A program made the translations under genes and the position numbers. A DNA stretch of 64,000 nucleotides from JBAZMA01 sp041649995 (GTDB taxonomy: Bacteria; Omnitrophota; Gorgyraeia; Velamenicoccales; Velamenicoccaceae), in NCBI GenBank assembly GCA_041649995.1, contig JBAZMA010000005.1, positions 1-64,000 on the forward strand, given 5' to 3'. This document shows, in pieces, positions 35,403-43,657 of the stretch (its first letter is position 1; each line of letters begins with the position of its first letter). The notes under the pieces were generated by a model. The model ran no database searches and was not told the DNA's origin. It was given only the letters and a program-made list of their open reading frames with translations.

Positions 35403-36142
35403 CTTCAGAAAAAGCGGGATTGAACGAAAAATTTGAATTTTATTTAAACGCCCTGAGAGCGGACATCCGGCGGCTTTCCAAAAAACACGCCCAGAGGGCT
35501 GTCCTGGTGACAGGCGGCCTGGATTCTTCTCTTCTGGCTTGTCTTGCCCGCCCTTTCGGCCCTGTTCTCTATTTCGCTTCCCTCACAGACAAGGAAAGAG
35601 ACGTTTATAACAGACAGGCCGCTTTGAAATGCGGCCGGCTGGCCAAACGGCTGAACCTGAGGTTTGAGGTTGCGCCAGTGGATTTGCGCGGCTACAGGGC
35701 GAGCCGATTGAAAATACAAGGTTTTTTGCGGAAAGAGTGGCTGAAGGAAGACGAGGACCTTCCGGCTGTTTATTCTTTGTTCAAACGCGTCAAGATGAGG
35801 CAAAAGCCCGGGACCCTGGTCATCAGCGGCATGGGATTCAATGAATTTTTTGAAAATTCAAAAGACGCCCTTGTTCGCTACGTTTATGAGAAGCTGCCCT
35901 GGGAACGCCGCGCTCATGAATCCATGGCGTCTGCTCTCGGACTAAGTTTCTGGGCCCCCTATACCCGCAAGCGTTCGCTCATCTTTTTTAAACCGCAAGA
36001 CAACCGGGGGAGCGTCAAGGACGCGTTCAGGCATTTTCTTGTTTCCAAAGGCCTTGTGCCTGAGGACATTGCCTTTCAACCCTCGCTGCATTCGGAAATC
36101 CCCCGCCGATTCCTCAGGGTGAATCAGACCGCTTCATTTTGA
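35399..36142 (+). CDS. PP-loop ATP-binding protein, asparagine synthase-like
   Basis: 247 aa from the ATG at 35399, which overlaps the copy C stop as ATGA. ATP-pyrophosphatase loop VTGGLDSSLLACLA (PP-loop at 38-44), then LVISGMGFNEFFENS, the position where AsnB-type synthases carry SGxGxDExF; the Asp-Glu pair is changed here to NE. No glutaminase domain. It may adenylate a carboxylate to form an amide or cyclise a product. Overlaps the convergent copy D gene by 19 bp. Confidence 0.75.
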   Translation: MTSEKAGLNEKFEFYLNALRADIRRLSKKHAQRAVLVTGGLDSSLLACLARPFGPVLYFASLTDKERDVYNRQAALKCGRLAKRLNLRFEVAPVDLRGYRASRLKIQGFLRKEWLKEDEDLPAVYSLFKRVKMRQKPGTLVISGMGFNEFFENSKDALVRYVYEKLPWERRAHESMASALGLSFWAPYTRKRSLIFFKPQDNRGSVKDAFRHFLVSKGLVPEDIAFQPSLHSEIPRRFLRVNQTASF

Positions 36143-37128
36143 TGCTGGTATTTTTGGAAGGTCAGCAATTCCATGATCGTGTCGCAGCCCTTTGAGAAGC
36201 CCTTGTTCAGGGCCTTGACGATATCAAAACTGAAAAGGACATAATCCCTGTAAACCGCCGCTCCATTCAAGGCCCGGAATCTTTTTTCATATTGACGCAA
36301 AAAATAAGAATAGGCGTGACGGTTAAGCTCAACTCCTTGTTTTGTGAAGGAAACAAGGGAGTTTCTTTTTTTGACCGGCTCGGGAAGACAGAGAAAGACG
36401 TCGCCGCAGCAGACATATCCCGGAGGATGCAGGCTGAGATCCAGAAAAGGCCCCGGGAGACTGGCGAGGTCGTCTTGAACAAAAAGATTCCGACGGCCGG
36501 GCCGTGAAAAAAGTTTCGCGTATTCCCTGCGGAACAGGCGTTTTTCGGCCCCGTTCCAGGGGCAGAGCGCGGCTGGCGTGACGTCGATATCCGAGAACCC
36601 CTGGCGTTTCAAATGATCGAAATTACGCTTAAGGGAGGCGGCCGCGTCGGGCGTGACCGTCATGGTGCAGGAAATATCCAGGCCTTCCTTCAGGCCGTCT
36701 TTGATATTTTTCAGGATCATCCTGTAGAGACGGGCCGAAAGAGGTTTTCTGTGGCTCATTGTCGCGTCCTGCCTGCCGTCAAGGCCGATCTCCACGGCGA
36801 TCCGGAATTTTTTAAAAAATTCCCGTTTGTCTTCATCCAGCAGGATCCCGTTTGTCTGGACGCCGATGCGGATCCGGCGACTGTCCTTTCTGACCCACAG
36901 GATCATCTTTTTCAAAAGGTTCCATTCCAGCAGAGGCTCTCCCCCCGTGAATTCAAAACACGCGGGCCCCCCGGCAGGCCTTTGCGTAATCCAGCAATAA
37001 AAATCCCTGAAAACATCCCAGGAAATGACCCGGCCTTTTGATTTATCCTTAAAAAAACAATAATCGCAATCCAGGAGGCATTTCTCCGTGATATAGATAA
37101 AGGCGTTGTGCGCGCGCGCTTCAGTCAT
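36124..37128 (-). CDS. Radical SAM protein (island copy D)
   Basis: 334 aa. Cluster CLLDCDYC (C17, C21, C24), TGGEPLLEW SAM loop, IGLDGRQDA and MTVTPDA motifs. It is similar to copy F (same CDYCFF core and TMTV strand), so the two are paralogs. Extra Cys residues near CCGDVFLCLPEP could hold another cluster. Overlaps the PaaK-like gene start by 8 bp. Substrate unknown. Confidence 0.83.
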   Translation of the reverse strand: MTEARAHNAFIYITEKCLLDCDYCFFKDKSKGRVISWDVFRDFYCWITQRPAGGPACFEFTGGEPLLEWNLLKKMILWVRKDSRRIRIGVQTNGILLDEDKREFFKKFRIAVEIGLDGRQDATMSHRKPLSARLYRMILKNIKDGLKEGLDISCTMTVTPDAAASLKRNFDHLKRQGFSDIDVTPAALCPWNGAEKRLFRREYAKLFSRPGRRNLFVQDDLASLPGPFLDLSLHPPGYVCCGDVFLCLPEPVKKRNSLVSFTKQGVELNRHAYSYFLRQYEKRFRALNGAAVYRDYVLFSFDIVKALNKGFSKGCDTIMELLTFQKYQHQNEAV

Positions 37129-38293
37129 GGGGTCTGGCGTCGATGATGTGCTGAAATTTTCCTGTCGAGTTTTTGGGAACAGCGACGCTGGAGAGGCGTA
37201 TCCTCAAAAGATCGCCGGCCTTGCGGGCGACATTCCATCGCTTGAAAATTTCCTTCTGTTTGGCCGCGTGGGAGGGTCTCAGGTGAAGGACGAGCGTATC
37301 CTTATAACTTCGGGGGTTTTTCCCGATCACCAGGAAAAAATCAGGGCGCGCGAGAATTTCCTGAAGGCTTTCAAGGATCTCTCTCTTGGAGAATATTTCC
37401 CCATCGATAAGGATGGAATCGTTTGTCCGTCCGAATACGGTGAGACGGCCTTCCCCTTTTTCGTATTTAAGTTCGACTCTATCTCCCAGACAGTAGCGGA
37501 TCAGCGGCACGCAGAGGTTTTCCAGGTCGGTGATGATGATGCGGCCCTTTCCCTGCTCTGCCGTCTCGCCATCGTCCTTGAGGATTTCGATAAAAAGGCC
37601 TTCATCGAAGAGTTTCATGCTCTCTTTTGGGCGGCCTGCGGTCATGGCGAATCCTGAAAATTCCATAGAGCCGTAATTATTGTAAATCCTCACACCGAAG
37701 TATTTTTCTATATTTCTTTTATAACCGGCGAAAAGGGGCTCCCCGTTGACAATGCATTTATTTACGGAATGCCCGTTCTTGAGTTGTTCCAGGACGCCGT
37801 AAAGCTGATTGGTGTAGGAGTTGATAACGGAGGGTTTGAACCTTTTTATGATAGCGATGGCCTCGAGCATTTGCGGGCGGGTCCGGATAATTCCAAACGG
37901 AATGACGGTTACCCCCAGCCGCCGGAAGGCTTCTTCCATGATGGAACCGCCCCCGTTGAGTTCGTAGGCGCACAGATTCAGGCAGGTGTCCCCTGGCCGG
38001 ATCCCGCAGGCGGCGTATGTTTCCGAGACCCTGGCCACATGCCGCTCGTAACAGGCCTTCGGTTGAAGGATCAGAAGCCTTGATTCCGTTGTTCCGGACG
38101 TCGCGGTGATGCGAAAAGGCGCGGCCTTCGGGTTAGGCCTGACGTTTCGCAGGATATCTTTATCGGTCAGGGGCAGGCGCTTGAAATCCTGAAAATCTTT
38201 CAGCGGCAGGCGCAGGCGCCTGTAGATCGAAGCGTAGCGAAATGATTTTAAAAGTTTGTTGACCTTTTCCAGGAGCAGCGTTTTTTTGATCAT
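37121..38293 (-). CDS. PaaK-like adenylate-forming enzyme
   Basis: 390 aa. ANL-superfamily motifs: TSGTTESRL (65-73) for ATP, NNYGSMEFSGF (adenylate site), FGRTNDSILIDGEIF hinge, and a C-terminal NSTGKFQH with the catalytic Lys near 379. Related to phenylacetate-CoA ligase PaaK/CapK. It would activate a carboxylic acid as AMP ester for thiolation or amide formation. No acyl-carrier protein is visible nearby. Overlaps copy D and copy E genes by 8 and 4 bp. Confidence 0.85.
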   Translation of the reverse strand: MIKKTLLLEKVNKLLKSFRYASIYRRLRLPLKDFQDFKRLPLTDKDILRNVRPNPKAAPFRITATSGTTESRLLILQPKACYERHVARVSETYAACGIRPGDTCLNLCAYELNGGGSIMEEAFRRLGVTVIPFGIIRTRPQMLEAIAIIKRFKPSVINSYTNQLYGVLEQLKNGHSVNKCIVNGEPLFAGYKRNIEKYFGVRIYNNYGSMEFSGFAMTAGRPKESMKLFDEGLFIEILKDDGETAEQGKGRIIITDLENLCVPLIRYCLGDRVELKYEKGEGRLTVFGRTNDSILIDGEIFSKREILESLQEILARPDFFLVIGKNPRSYKDTLVLHLRPSHAAKQKEIFKRWNVARKAGDLLRIRLSSVAVPKNSTGKFQHIIDARPHD

Positions 38294-39324
38294 GAAGGTT
38301 TTTTAAGGGAAGCGGAATGGTCCCATTTCAAGGCGCCCAGCAGACAGTGTCTGCAGCCGTGTTTTTTGATGTCCCGCATGAGTTTTTCCCTGCCTGAAAG
38401 CAGGTTTTGCCAGTCCCGCTCATCCAGTTTTTTGAAGCGGCTGACCGGGCCGGACTGGAAGCAGGTGTAGATCTCGCCCGTGCACCTGACAAAAATGATC
38501 CGCTGCGGCCTCAGGCACCTGCGAAAAACCTCATCCGGGACAACGCGTCCCTTCATAAAATCCCGCAGATGCACGATCTGGTATTTCCGGCACTTCACGG
38601 CTCCCTCATCCAGGATACGGTCCCATTGCCAGGCGCTTTCTTTTTTCCAGCCATCTGTTTCCAGCCCGTTATCGAGCGGTTTGTCATAATGATAAAAGGA
38701 ACGCGTTTGCGTCGTGTAAAAGGCGTATTCGATCCCGCAATCAAACGTCCTGGCCAGTTGATAAGCCCTGTAAACATAGCGATGCGTCCAGGGGCTGACG
38801 ACAAAGAGGATGTCGACCTTATGGCCCTGGCTGCGTAGAAAAGCGATGGCGCGCGTGACATCCCAGAAGAGGCGTTTGCGCGGCCCGCAAGGGCTGTAAT
38901 CCTCCTTCCAGCCATGCAGGGTGACGCTGAAGGAAAAGCGGTTTTTTAGAGCGTTCGGGATGACGGAGGTGATCGCTTTCAAAGGCGCCAGGAGACTGGC
39001 GTTCGTATTGATGTTGAATTCACGGATCCTGTTGGAAGCCACGAGAGGCACGACTGTTTGCAGCAGCCGGATGATGAGCCTGTATTCCAGGGTAGGCTCC
39101 CCTCCTGTTAAATTCAGGCATTCCAGGCGCCGGGTATGTCTTAGCAGGAACTGGATCAGGTTCTTTAATGCGCTCAGGCTCAAGGTCGTCTTGTTTTTTT
39201 CGCGGTAAATATTGCAGATTCGGCATTGCAGATTGCATTTGTTGGTCAGCATGACCTGCACGCTTTTTAAAGGCAAAACTTCGGCCCTGTCCTGCGTATC
39301 CCGATGGCGGATTGTTTTTGTCAT
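38290..39324 (-). CDS. Radical SAM protein (island copy E)
   Basis: 344 aa. Cluster CNLQCRIC (C30, C34, C37), LTGGEPTLEY loop, INTNASLL strand. C-terminal Cys (RRCLRPQRIIFVRC, YTCFQSGP, CRHCLLG) make a SPASM-like domain. Paralog of copy B. It lies one base from the aminotransferase gene and overlaps the PaaK-like gene, so it is part of the minus-strand operon 42658-36124. Confidence 0.83.
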   Translation of the reverse strand: MTKTIRHRDTQDRAEVLPLKSVQVMLTNKCNLQCRICNIYREKNKTTLSLSALKNLIQFLLRHTRRLECLNLTGGEPTLEYRLIIRLLQTVVPLVASNRIREFNINTNASLLAPLKAITSVIPNALKNRFSFSVTLHGWKEDYSPCGPRKRLFWDVTRAIAFLRSQGHKVDILFVVSPWTHRYVYRAYQLARTFDCGIEYAFYTTQTRSFYHYDKPLDNGLETDGWKKESAWQWDRILDEGAVKCRKYQIVHLRDFMKGRVVPDEVFRRCLRPQRIIFVRCTGEIYTCFQSGPVSRFKKLDERDWQNLLSGREKLMRDIKKHGCRHCLLGALKWDHSASLKKPS

Positions 39325-39325
39325 A

Positions 39326-40441
39326 TTATTTTAAAGATGCTTTGTCATGGAATTCCCGGACTGTCTTGACGACCCTCAGGCATTCCTCCTGTTTCATGAA
39401 GGAAAACAGGGGCAGATGGAGCGCCTCTTTTCCATAACGTTCGCTCACCGGAAATTTTCCGCGGCTGTATTTTTTGAAAATGGCTGCCGCGTGGACGGGG
39501 CCATACGGTTTTTGCCAGATGATGCCGTTCTTGTAGAGGAATTCTCCCAGGGCGTCTCTTTGCCTGGAGAGGACCACGAAATTCTGCGGCACGCTGCGGT
39601 CGCCTTTTTTGTCCGCAAAAATGGTCAGGCCTTTGATGCCGGAAAGCCCTTCCTCATAAAGGCGCCTGAGCATGACCCTGGACTGGACGATCTTGTCCAA
39701 ATATTTCATTTTTGTCTTGATGGCGATGAGGTCCAGAAGATACATCCGGGCGAAACGCCTGGAGATCTCCAGAAGCGCGTCGTCATCCTGCCACACGCGC
39801 GTGTAATCGCGGATCTTCTGATAAGCCGGGTCGTTGAAACAGACCATGCCGCCCCCGCCACCGCTGGAAGACAAAGGCTTATAGTACGAGAAGGAAAAAC
39901 AGGAAAGGTCCGCGAAGGATCCCAGTTTTTTGCCTTTGTGTTCGGAACTTTCCGCCTGGCAGCAATCCTCGATGACCAGCAGGTTTGAGCGTCTGGCCAG
40001 GGCGACTATCTCCTCGATGGCGCAGGGCCTGGCGAACATGTGCGGGCAGAGAATGGCCTTTGTTTTCGCGGTGACGGCGGCCGCAACGGCGTCCGTGTCC
40101 ATCTGAAGGTCTTCGGAAGAAATATCCACAAAGACGGGCCTGGCGCCCGCGTAGATGACGCTCAAAGGCACGGCCGGATAGGTCACGCTGGGAAGAATGA
40201 CTTCATCGCCCTTTTTGATGCCGCCCGACAAAAGGCTCAGCTGCAGGGCGTCGGAGCCGGAATTAAGCGCCAGGGCGGACTTTGTCCCGATATACGCCGC
40301 GAAAATTTTCTCAAATTCCTTCAACAGGAGTTCCGTGTCATTGTGGCCCTGGATCCTTTTGAAATCTGTTTCCAGCTGGGCCTGGAATTCTTTCAAAAGC
40401 ACCCTGTCGATGCGCAAATCTTCGTACCGGATGGGGTTCAA
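39326..40441 (-). CDS. DegT/DnrJ/EryC1/StrS-type aminotransferase
   Basis: 371 aa. PLP-dependent fold: LNSGSDALQLSLL, IEDCCQAESSEHKG and the Schiff-base Lys in SFSYYKPLSSSGGGG near residue 190. Family members transaminate keto-sugars or, less often, other ketones. With the two glycosyltransferases it suggests an amino sugar or amino-modified product. Overlaps copy F by 4 bp. Confidence 0.88.
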   Translation of the reverse strand: MNPIRYEDLRIDRVLLKEFQAQLETDFKRIQGHNDTELLLKEFEKIFAAYIGTKSALALNSGSDALQLSLLSGGIKKGDEVILPSVTYPAVPLSVIYAGARPVFVDISSEDLQMDTDAVAAAVTAKTKAILCPHMFARPCAIEEIVALARRSNLLVIEDCCQAESSEHKGKKLGSFADLSCFSFSYYKPLSSSGGGGGMVCFNDPAYQKIRDYTRVWQDDDALLEISRRFARMYLLDLIAIKTKMKYLDKIVQSRVMLRRLYEEGLSGIKGLTIFADKKGDRSVPQNFVVLSRQRDALGEFLYKNGIIWQKPYGPVHAAAIFKKYSRGKFPVSERYGKEALHLPLFSFMKQEECLRVVKTVREFHDKASLK

Positions 40442-41460
40442 GCGAAATCCTCCTTATCCATAAAACAACGATCCAGCGTTTCGATATCCCGGCAAAGCGA
40501 TTCATAGCGTTTGAATTCATTTTTCCTGCCAGCGTTCGGCATCTTCCGCAGGATGCGGGCCGCGTTGAAATTGCTGAATTGCCTGTAGCTTCTGGGTTGC
40601 CGGTAAAACGCGGCGGTTTCTTTAAGAAAATCGCCAAGCCTTTTTTGATGGATGCTGACTCCCCCGTCCCGGAGCTTCATAAGAGAAAACTGTTCCCGGA
40701 CCCTGGAGGGAAAAGTCAGATAGGTCCAGTTCGGCAGGATCAATCCGTCCGGCTGAACCACCAGGTCGGTAGCCATGGGGCCCAAAACGCTGTACCCCTT
40801 TCCCACGAGGTGTTGTTTCTCTTTTTTTTCCAAAAGGAGGATCTTGCGGTATTGCCTGAGGAATTCCTCTGCCGCGCGCCTGTTCCAGCCCGCCCGGAAG
40901 GCCGGATGGACCTCGACCGCCTTTAAACCCAGTCTTCTCAAAAAAGAGAAATTATCGAAAAGGGACCGCGTCTCAGAAGGCACAACAGTCATCGTAGGGC
41001 TCATCCGCAGCCGAGATTTGACGGCAAGGGAGATATTTCGCAGGCAGCGGGAAAAATTTTTCAGCTCAAATCCGATCCTGTGACGGTGATTGGCAAAAAA
41101 AGCCCCATCCAGGCCGGGTTCTATCACGGCGTCGCACGATCTTAAAACCGCCAGCGTCTTTTTGTCGAAAAAGAACATGTTTGTCTGCAGGGTGATGTCG
41201 CTTTGCGGGAAGAGCCGTTGTATGAGGGCGATGGATTTTTTAACCAGCGGCCATGCCAAAAGCGGTTCCCCTCCGGAAAAAACAAAATCATAACTCCGGC
41301 CCCGGGGAAGTGCCTCCAGAAGCGAATGGATCTGACGGACCGAGAGCGTCTGTTGTTTGTCCCTGCCGCGAAAGAAACAATAATCGCAGGCCAGATTACA
41401 GCGGCCTGTCACAAACAGCCAGATATTGTGGAATTTCATGCCCGAGGGTATTTTATCCAT
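40438..41460 (-). CDS. Radical SAM protein (island copy F)
   Basis: 340 aa from the ATG at 41460, overlapping the glycosyltransferase stop by 8 bp. Cluster CNLACDYC (C21, C25, C28), SGGEPLLAW loop, EPGLDGAFF. Paralog of copy D. The C-terminal half has few Cys, so a full SPASM domain is not evident. Substrate unknown. Confidence 0.82.
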   Translation of the reverse strand: MDKIPSGMKFHNIWLFVTGRCNLACDYCFFRGRDKQQTLSVRQIHSLLEALPRGRSYDFVFSGGEPLLAWPLVKKSIALIQRLFPQSDITLQTNMFFFDKKTLAVLRSCDAVIEPGLDGAFFANHRHRIGFELKNFSRCLRNISLAVKSRLRMSPTMTVVPSETRSLFDNFSFLRRLGLKAVEVHPAFRAGWNRRAAEEFLRQYRKILLLEKKEKQHLVGKGYSVLGPMATDLVVQPDGLILPNWTYLTFPSRVREQFSLMKLRDGGVSIHQKRLGDFLKETAAFYRQPRSYRQFSNFNAARILRKMPNAGRKNEFKRYESLCRDIETLDRCFMDKEDFA

Positions 41461-42658
41461 AGAGATGATCCTCGAGGATCTTGATGGACTCCCGCGCTCC
41501 GTTAAACCATGAACGCCTGCATGGCCCCGTCTCCGGCACAATCTTAAGCAGGGCATGGATGTTTTTTTCAAGGGTTTCGCAGTTGAGGGCCTGTTCCATG
41601 ATGATCTTAACGGGAAGAAGTGTTTTTAAATGGCGCGCCCTCCAGAGCTGTTCGGTTGTTTTGTAAGGCACGAGAACCGCAGGCTTATGAAAATCCAGAA
41701 GCTTTACGGACGTATTATACCCCGCCATATTGACGCAAAGGTCGGCTTTTTTCATAAGCCGGATAAAATCAGCCGGGGGAAGGCTCTTGAACAGGCGCAC
41801 ATTGGCGCTGCCCTTGGCGAGCTTTTGCCAGGCCCTCCATTCCTTTTGAGGTGTGGAAGGCCCGCAGATAATGGCAAAAACCATGTTTTTGTTCCTTTTG
41901 GCGGTCAGCAGGGACGCGGCAATGATCTTTTGATTGACAATCCCCCCTCCACGGCTGACTAAGATCAGTTTTTTGCCTCTCCATCCGGCAGGAATGCCGG
42001 ATATGTCTTTTCTGACACGGGAAGCCTCAAAGGCTTCTTTGACGAACCCGGTGAAGTGGATCTTGGGGCCGCAATGGGCAAAGACGGCTTTAAGAACGCG
42101 CGAGCCTTCCTCAGGCAAATATTTTTCGTAGTCCCGGGCAAAGGACCCCGGGGAATGGATCAAAAGGAGATCGTAGTAGGTCTTGATCATGTCCTGCATC
42201 CCCGGAGTCCAGCTAAGGTATCCGGCGCTCGAGACGATCCGGCAAGACAGTTTTGTTTTGAGGAATTTCAGGATATGGGGGACTTCAAAGGTCCAGAATT
42301 CCTGGCCAAAAGGGTAATATTCGGTGATAAAAATATCGGGCGAAAAGGCTTCCAGTGAATCCGTGCAAATCTTAAGCCTTTTTTTGAGCATATTGTTGAG
42401 GCGGCCCCCCTGGGTCAATTCATGATAAAGGCGGCGGTTAGACTCAACCGCCAGACCGCGTTTATCAAAGGAAAACGGCAGGCTCACCACCCTGGCATAG
42501 CGTTCAAACGGGAAAAAATCCTGCGCGACGCCTCCTCGCAGGACCAGGACTTCTGTGTGTTTTCCGTGGCGTTCCTTGAAGGCCTTGATGAGGGAAAAAA
42601 CCCTCGTGGAATGGCCGAGCGTATTATAATGATTATAGTAGAAGGCGATTTTCAGCAT
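41453..42658 (-). CDS. GT-B glycosyltransferase-like protein (copy 1)
   Basis: 401 aa. MurG/GT28-like Rossmann layout: an N-terminal LGHSTRVFSLIKAF glycine/His loop and a C-terminal half with VSRGGGIVNQK, FAIICGPST and MAGYNTSVKLLDF. The latter fits an acceptor of a nucleotide sugar (AxYNT loop). Sugar and acceptor unknown. A second copy (45652-46836) shares the LGHSTR and GPST...YNTS motifs. First gene of the minus-strand island operon, from the promoter at 42747-42776. Confidence 0.78.
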   Translation of the reverse strand: MLKIAFYYNHYNTLGHSTRVFSLIKAFKERHGKHTEVLVLRGGVAQDFFPFERYARVVSLPFSFDKRGLAVESNRRLYHELTQGGRLNNMLKKRLKICTDSLEAFSPDIFITEYYPFGQEFWTFEVPHILKFLKTKLSCRIVSSAGYLSWTPGMQDMIKTYYDLLLIHSPGSFARDYEKYLPEEGSRVLKAVFAHCGPKIHFTGFVKEAFEASRVRKDISGIPAGWRGKKLILVSRGGGIVNQKIIAASLLTAKRNKNMVFAIICGPSTPQKEWRAWQKLAKGSANVRLFKSLPPADFIRLMKKADLCVNMAGYNTSVKLLDFHKPAVLVPYKTTEQLWRARHLKTLLPVKIIMEQALNCETLEKNIHALLKIVPETGPCRRSWFNGARESIKILEDHLYG

Positions 42659-42726
42659 TTAAAAAAGCGTTCCTTTGGTCCTTTCTTTGAATTCAAAGGT
42701 TTACTTTTATCGTCAAGCCACTATAA

Positions 42727-42754
42727 TTGAAGAAAAAGGCTAACCTATTATAAA
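42727..42754 (+). promoter_or_regulatory. Promoter of the A24 peptidase-like gene, near-leaderless
   Basis: -35 TTGAAG (42727-42732), 16-bp spacer, -10 TATAAA (42749-42754). The GTG start at 42764 is 9 nt after the -10, with no Shine-Dalgarno sequence. The -10 overlaps the minus-strand -10 of the glycosyltransferase promoter. Confidence 0.5.
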
Positions 42755-42776
42755 CAAAAGCCTGTGGAGAATTCAA
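42747..42776 (-). promoter_or_regulatory. Promoter of the minus-strand island operon
   Basis: Minus strand -35 TTGAAT (42771-42776), 18-bp spacer, perfect -10 TATAAT (42747-42752). Leader about 82 nt to the glycosyltransferase ATG at 42658. The -35 lies inside the first codons of the divergent A24-like gene. Confidence 0.55.
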
Positions 42777-43657
42777 TCTCTCAATTGCCTTTATTGCTGT
42801 TGCTCGTGGTCCTTGGCGCCAGGGTCACCTATTCGGATTTCAAGGACAGAAAGATCAAAAACAGGGACCTTCTGCTGGGGGCCGCAGCCGGCGTCCTGAT
42901 CTACGCGTTTCTGCTGGTTTCCGGACGCCTGGAGATAGGGCCATTATTCGCCGGCAACATGGCCCTGGCCGTTGTCTTGGGCCTGTGCTTGTATTTTACG
43001 GATTCCTGGGGCGCCGGGGACGCGAAATTTTTCATCGTGGCGTCCTTTCTGGTGCCTTCTTACCGCTTTTTCCCTATCCTTCCTTTTTCCTCCGCCGTGA
43101 TCTTTTTGACGGCCTTTTTCTTAAGCAGCATTTATTTCGTGCTCCGTTCCGCAGCCGGGATCGCCAAAAATCCCCGGGCCTTCTCCGAAACGCTCCATCT
43201 CAAAAAACTGGCGAATCGCCTCATTTTGTCTTTTTTTGTCCTCTTGAGCCTCAGCTGGGTCCTGTCCGTCATCTTCCAGCATCCCGCCCTCCGGGTCGCG
43301 CCTGTGTGGCGGTTCATTTTTCTCTATTTGTCTTACACGGTTTTATGGAAAATCAGCGACAGGTTCCGCAAGAAAATATTTTTCTGGGCGTCCGTGGTCG
43401 CGGGGCTGACCGCCCGTTTTTTGATCCAGCCCGCCCAGATGAGCCCGGAGATCCTGTCGGGTGTCGTCCTCCGAATCACGGTTTATTCCCTGTTTTTCCA
43501 TCTCTTCAATTCCATCATTTTTTTCGATCCTGACAAAGAGACCAAGAGGGACGAATTGTTTTTCGCGCCATTTATTTTTTGCGGCGCGGTGCTGGCCTAT
43601 ACGGATTTCTTTTGTATTGTTTTGAGGGGTTTTCAATGCCTGCAAACACTGCGCTGA
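42764..43657 (+). CDS. A24 (prepilin peptidase-like) membrane aspartyl protease
   Basis: 297 aa with GTG start. About eight transmembrane segments. The two A24 aspartates are visible: TYSDFKDRKIKN near residue 25 and SWGAGDAKFF (GxGD) near residue 85. No N-terminal methyltransferase domain. The C-terminal half extends beyond the usual catalytic unit. It could process prepilin-like or other membrane-anchored precursors. Why it opens a radical SAM unit is unclear. Overlaps the next gene by 22 bp. Confidence 0.78.
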   Translation: MENSISQLPLLLLLVVLGARVTYSDFKDRKIKNRDLLLGAAAGVLIYAFLLVSGRLEIGPLFAGNMALAVVLGLCLYFTDSWGAGDAKFFIVASFLVPSYRFFPILPFSSAVIFLTAFFLSSIYFVLRSAAGIAKNPRAFSETLHLKKLANRLILSFFVLLSLSWVLSVIFQHPALRVAPVWRFIFLYLSYTVLWKISDRFRKKIFFWASVVAGLTARFLIQPAQMSPEILSGVVLRITVYSLFFHLFNSIIFFDPDKETKRDELFFAPFIFCGAVLAYTDFFCIVLRGFQCLQTLR

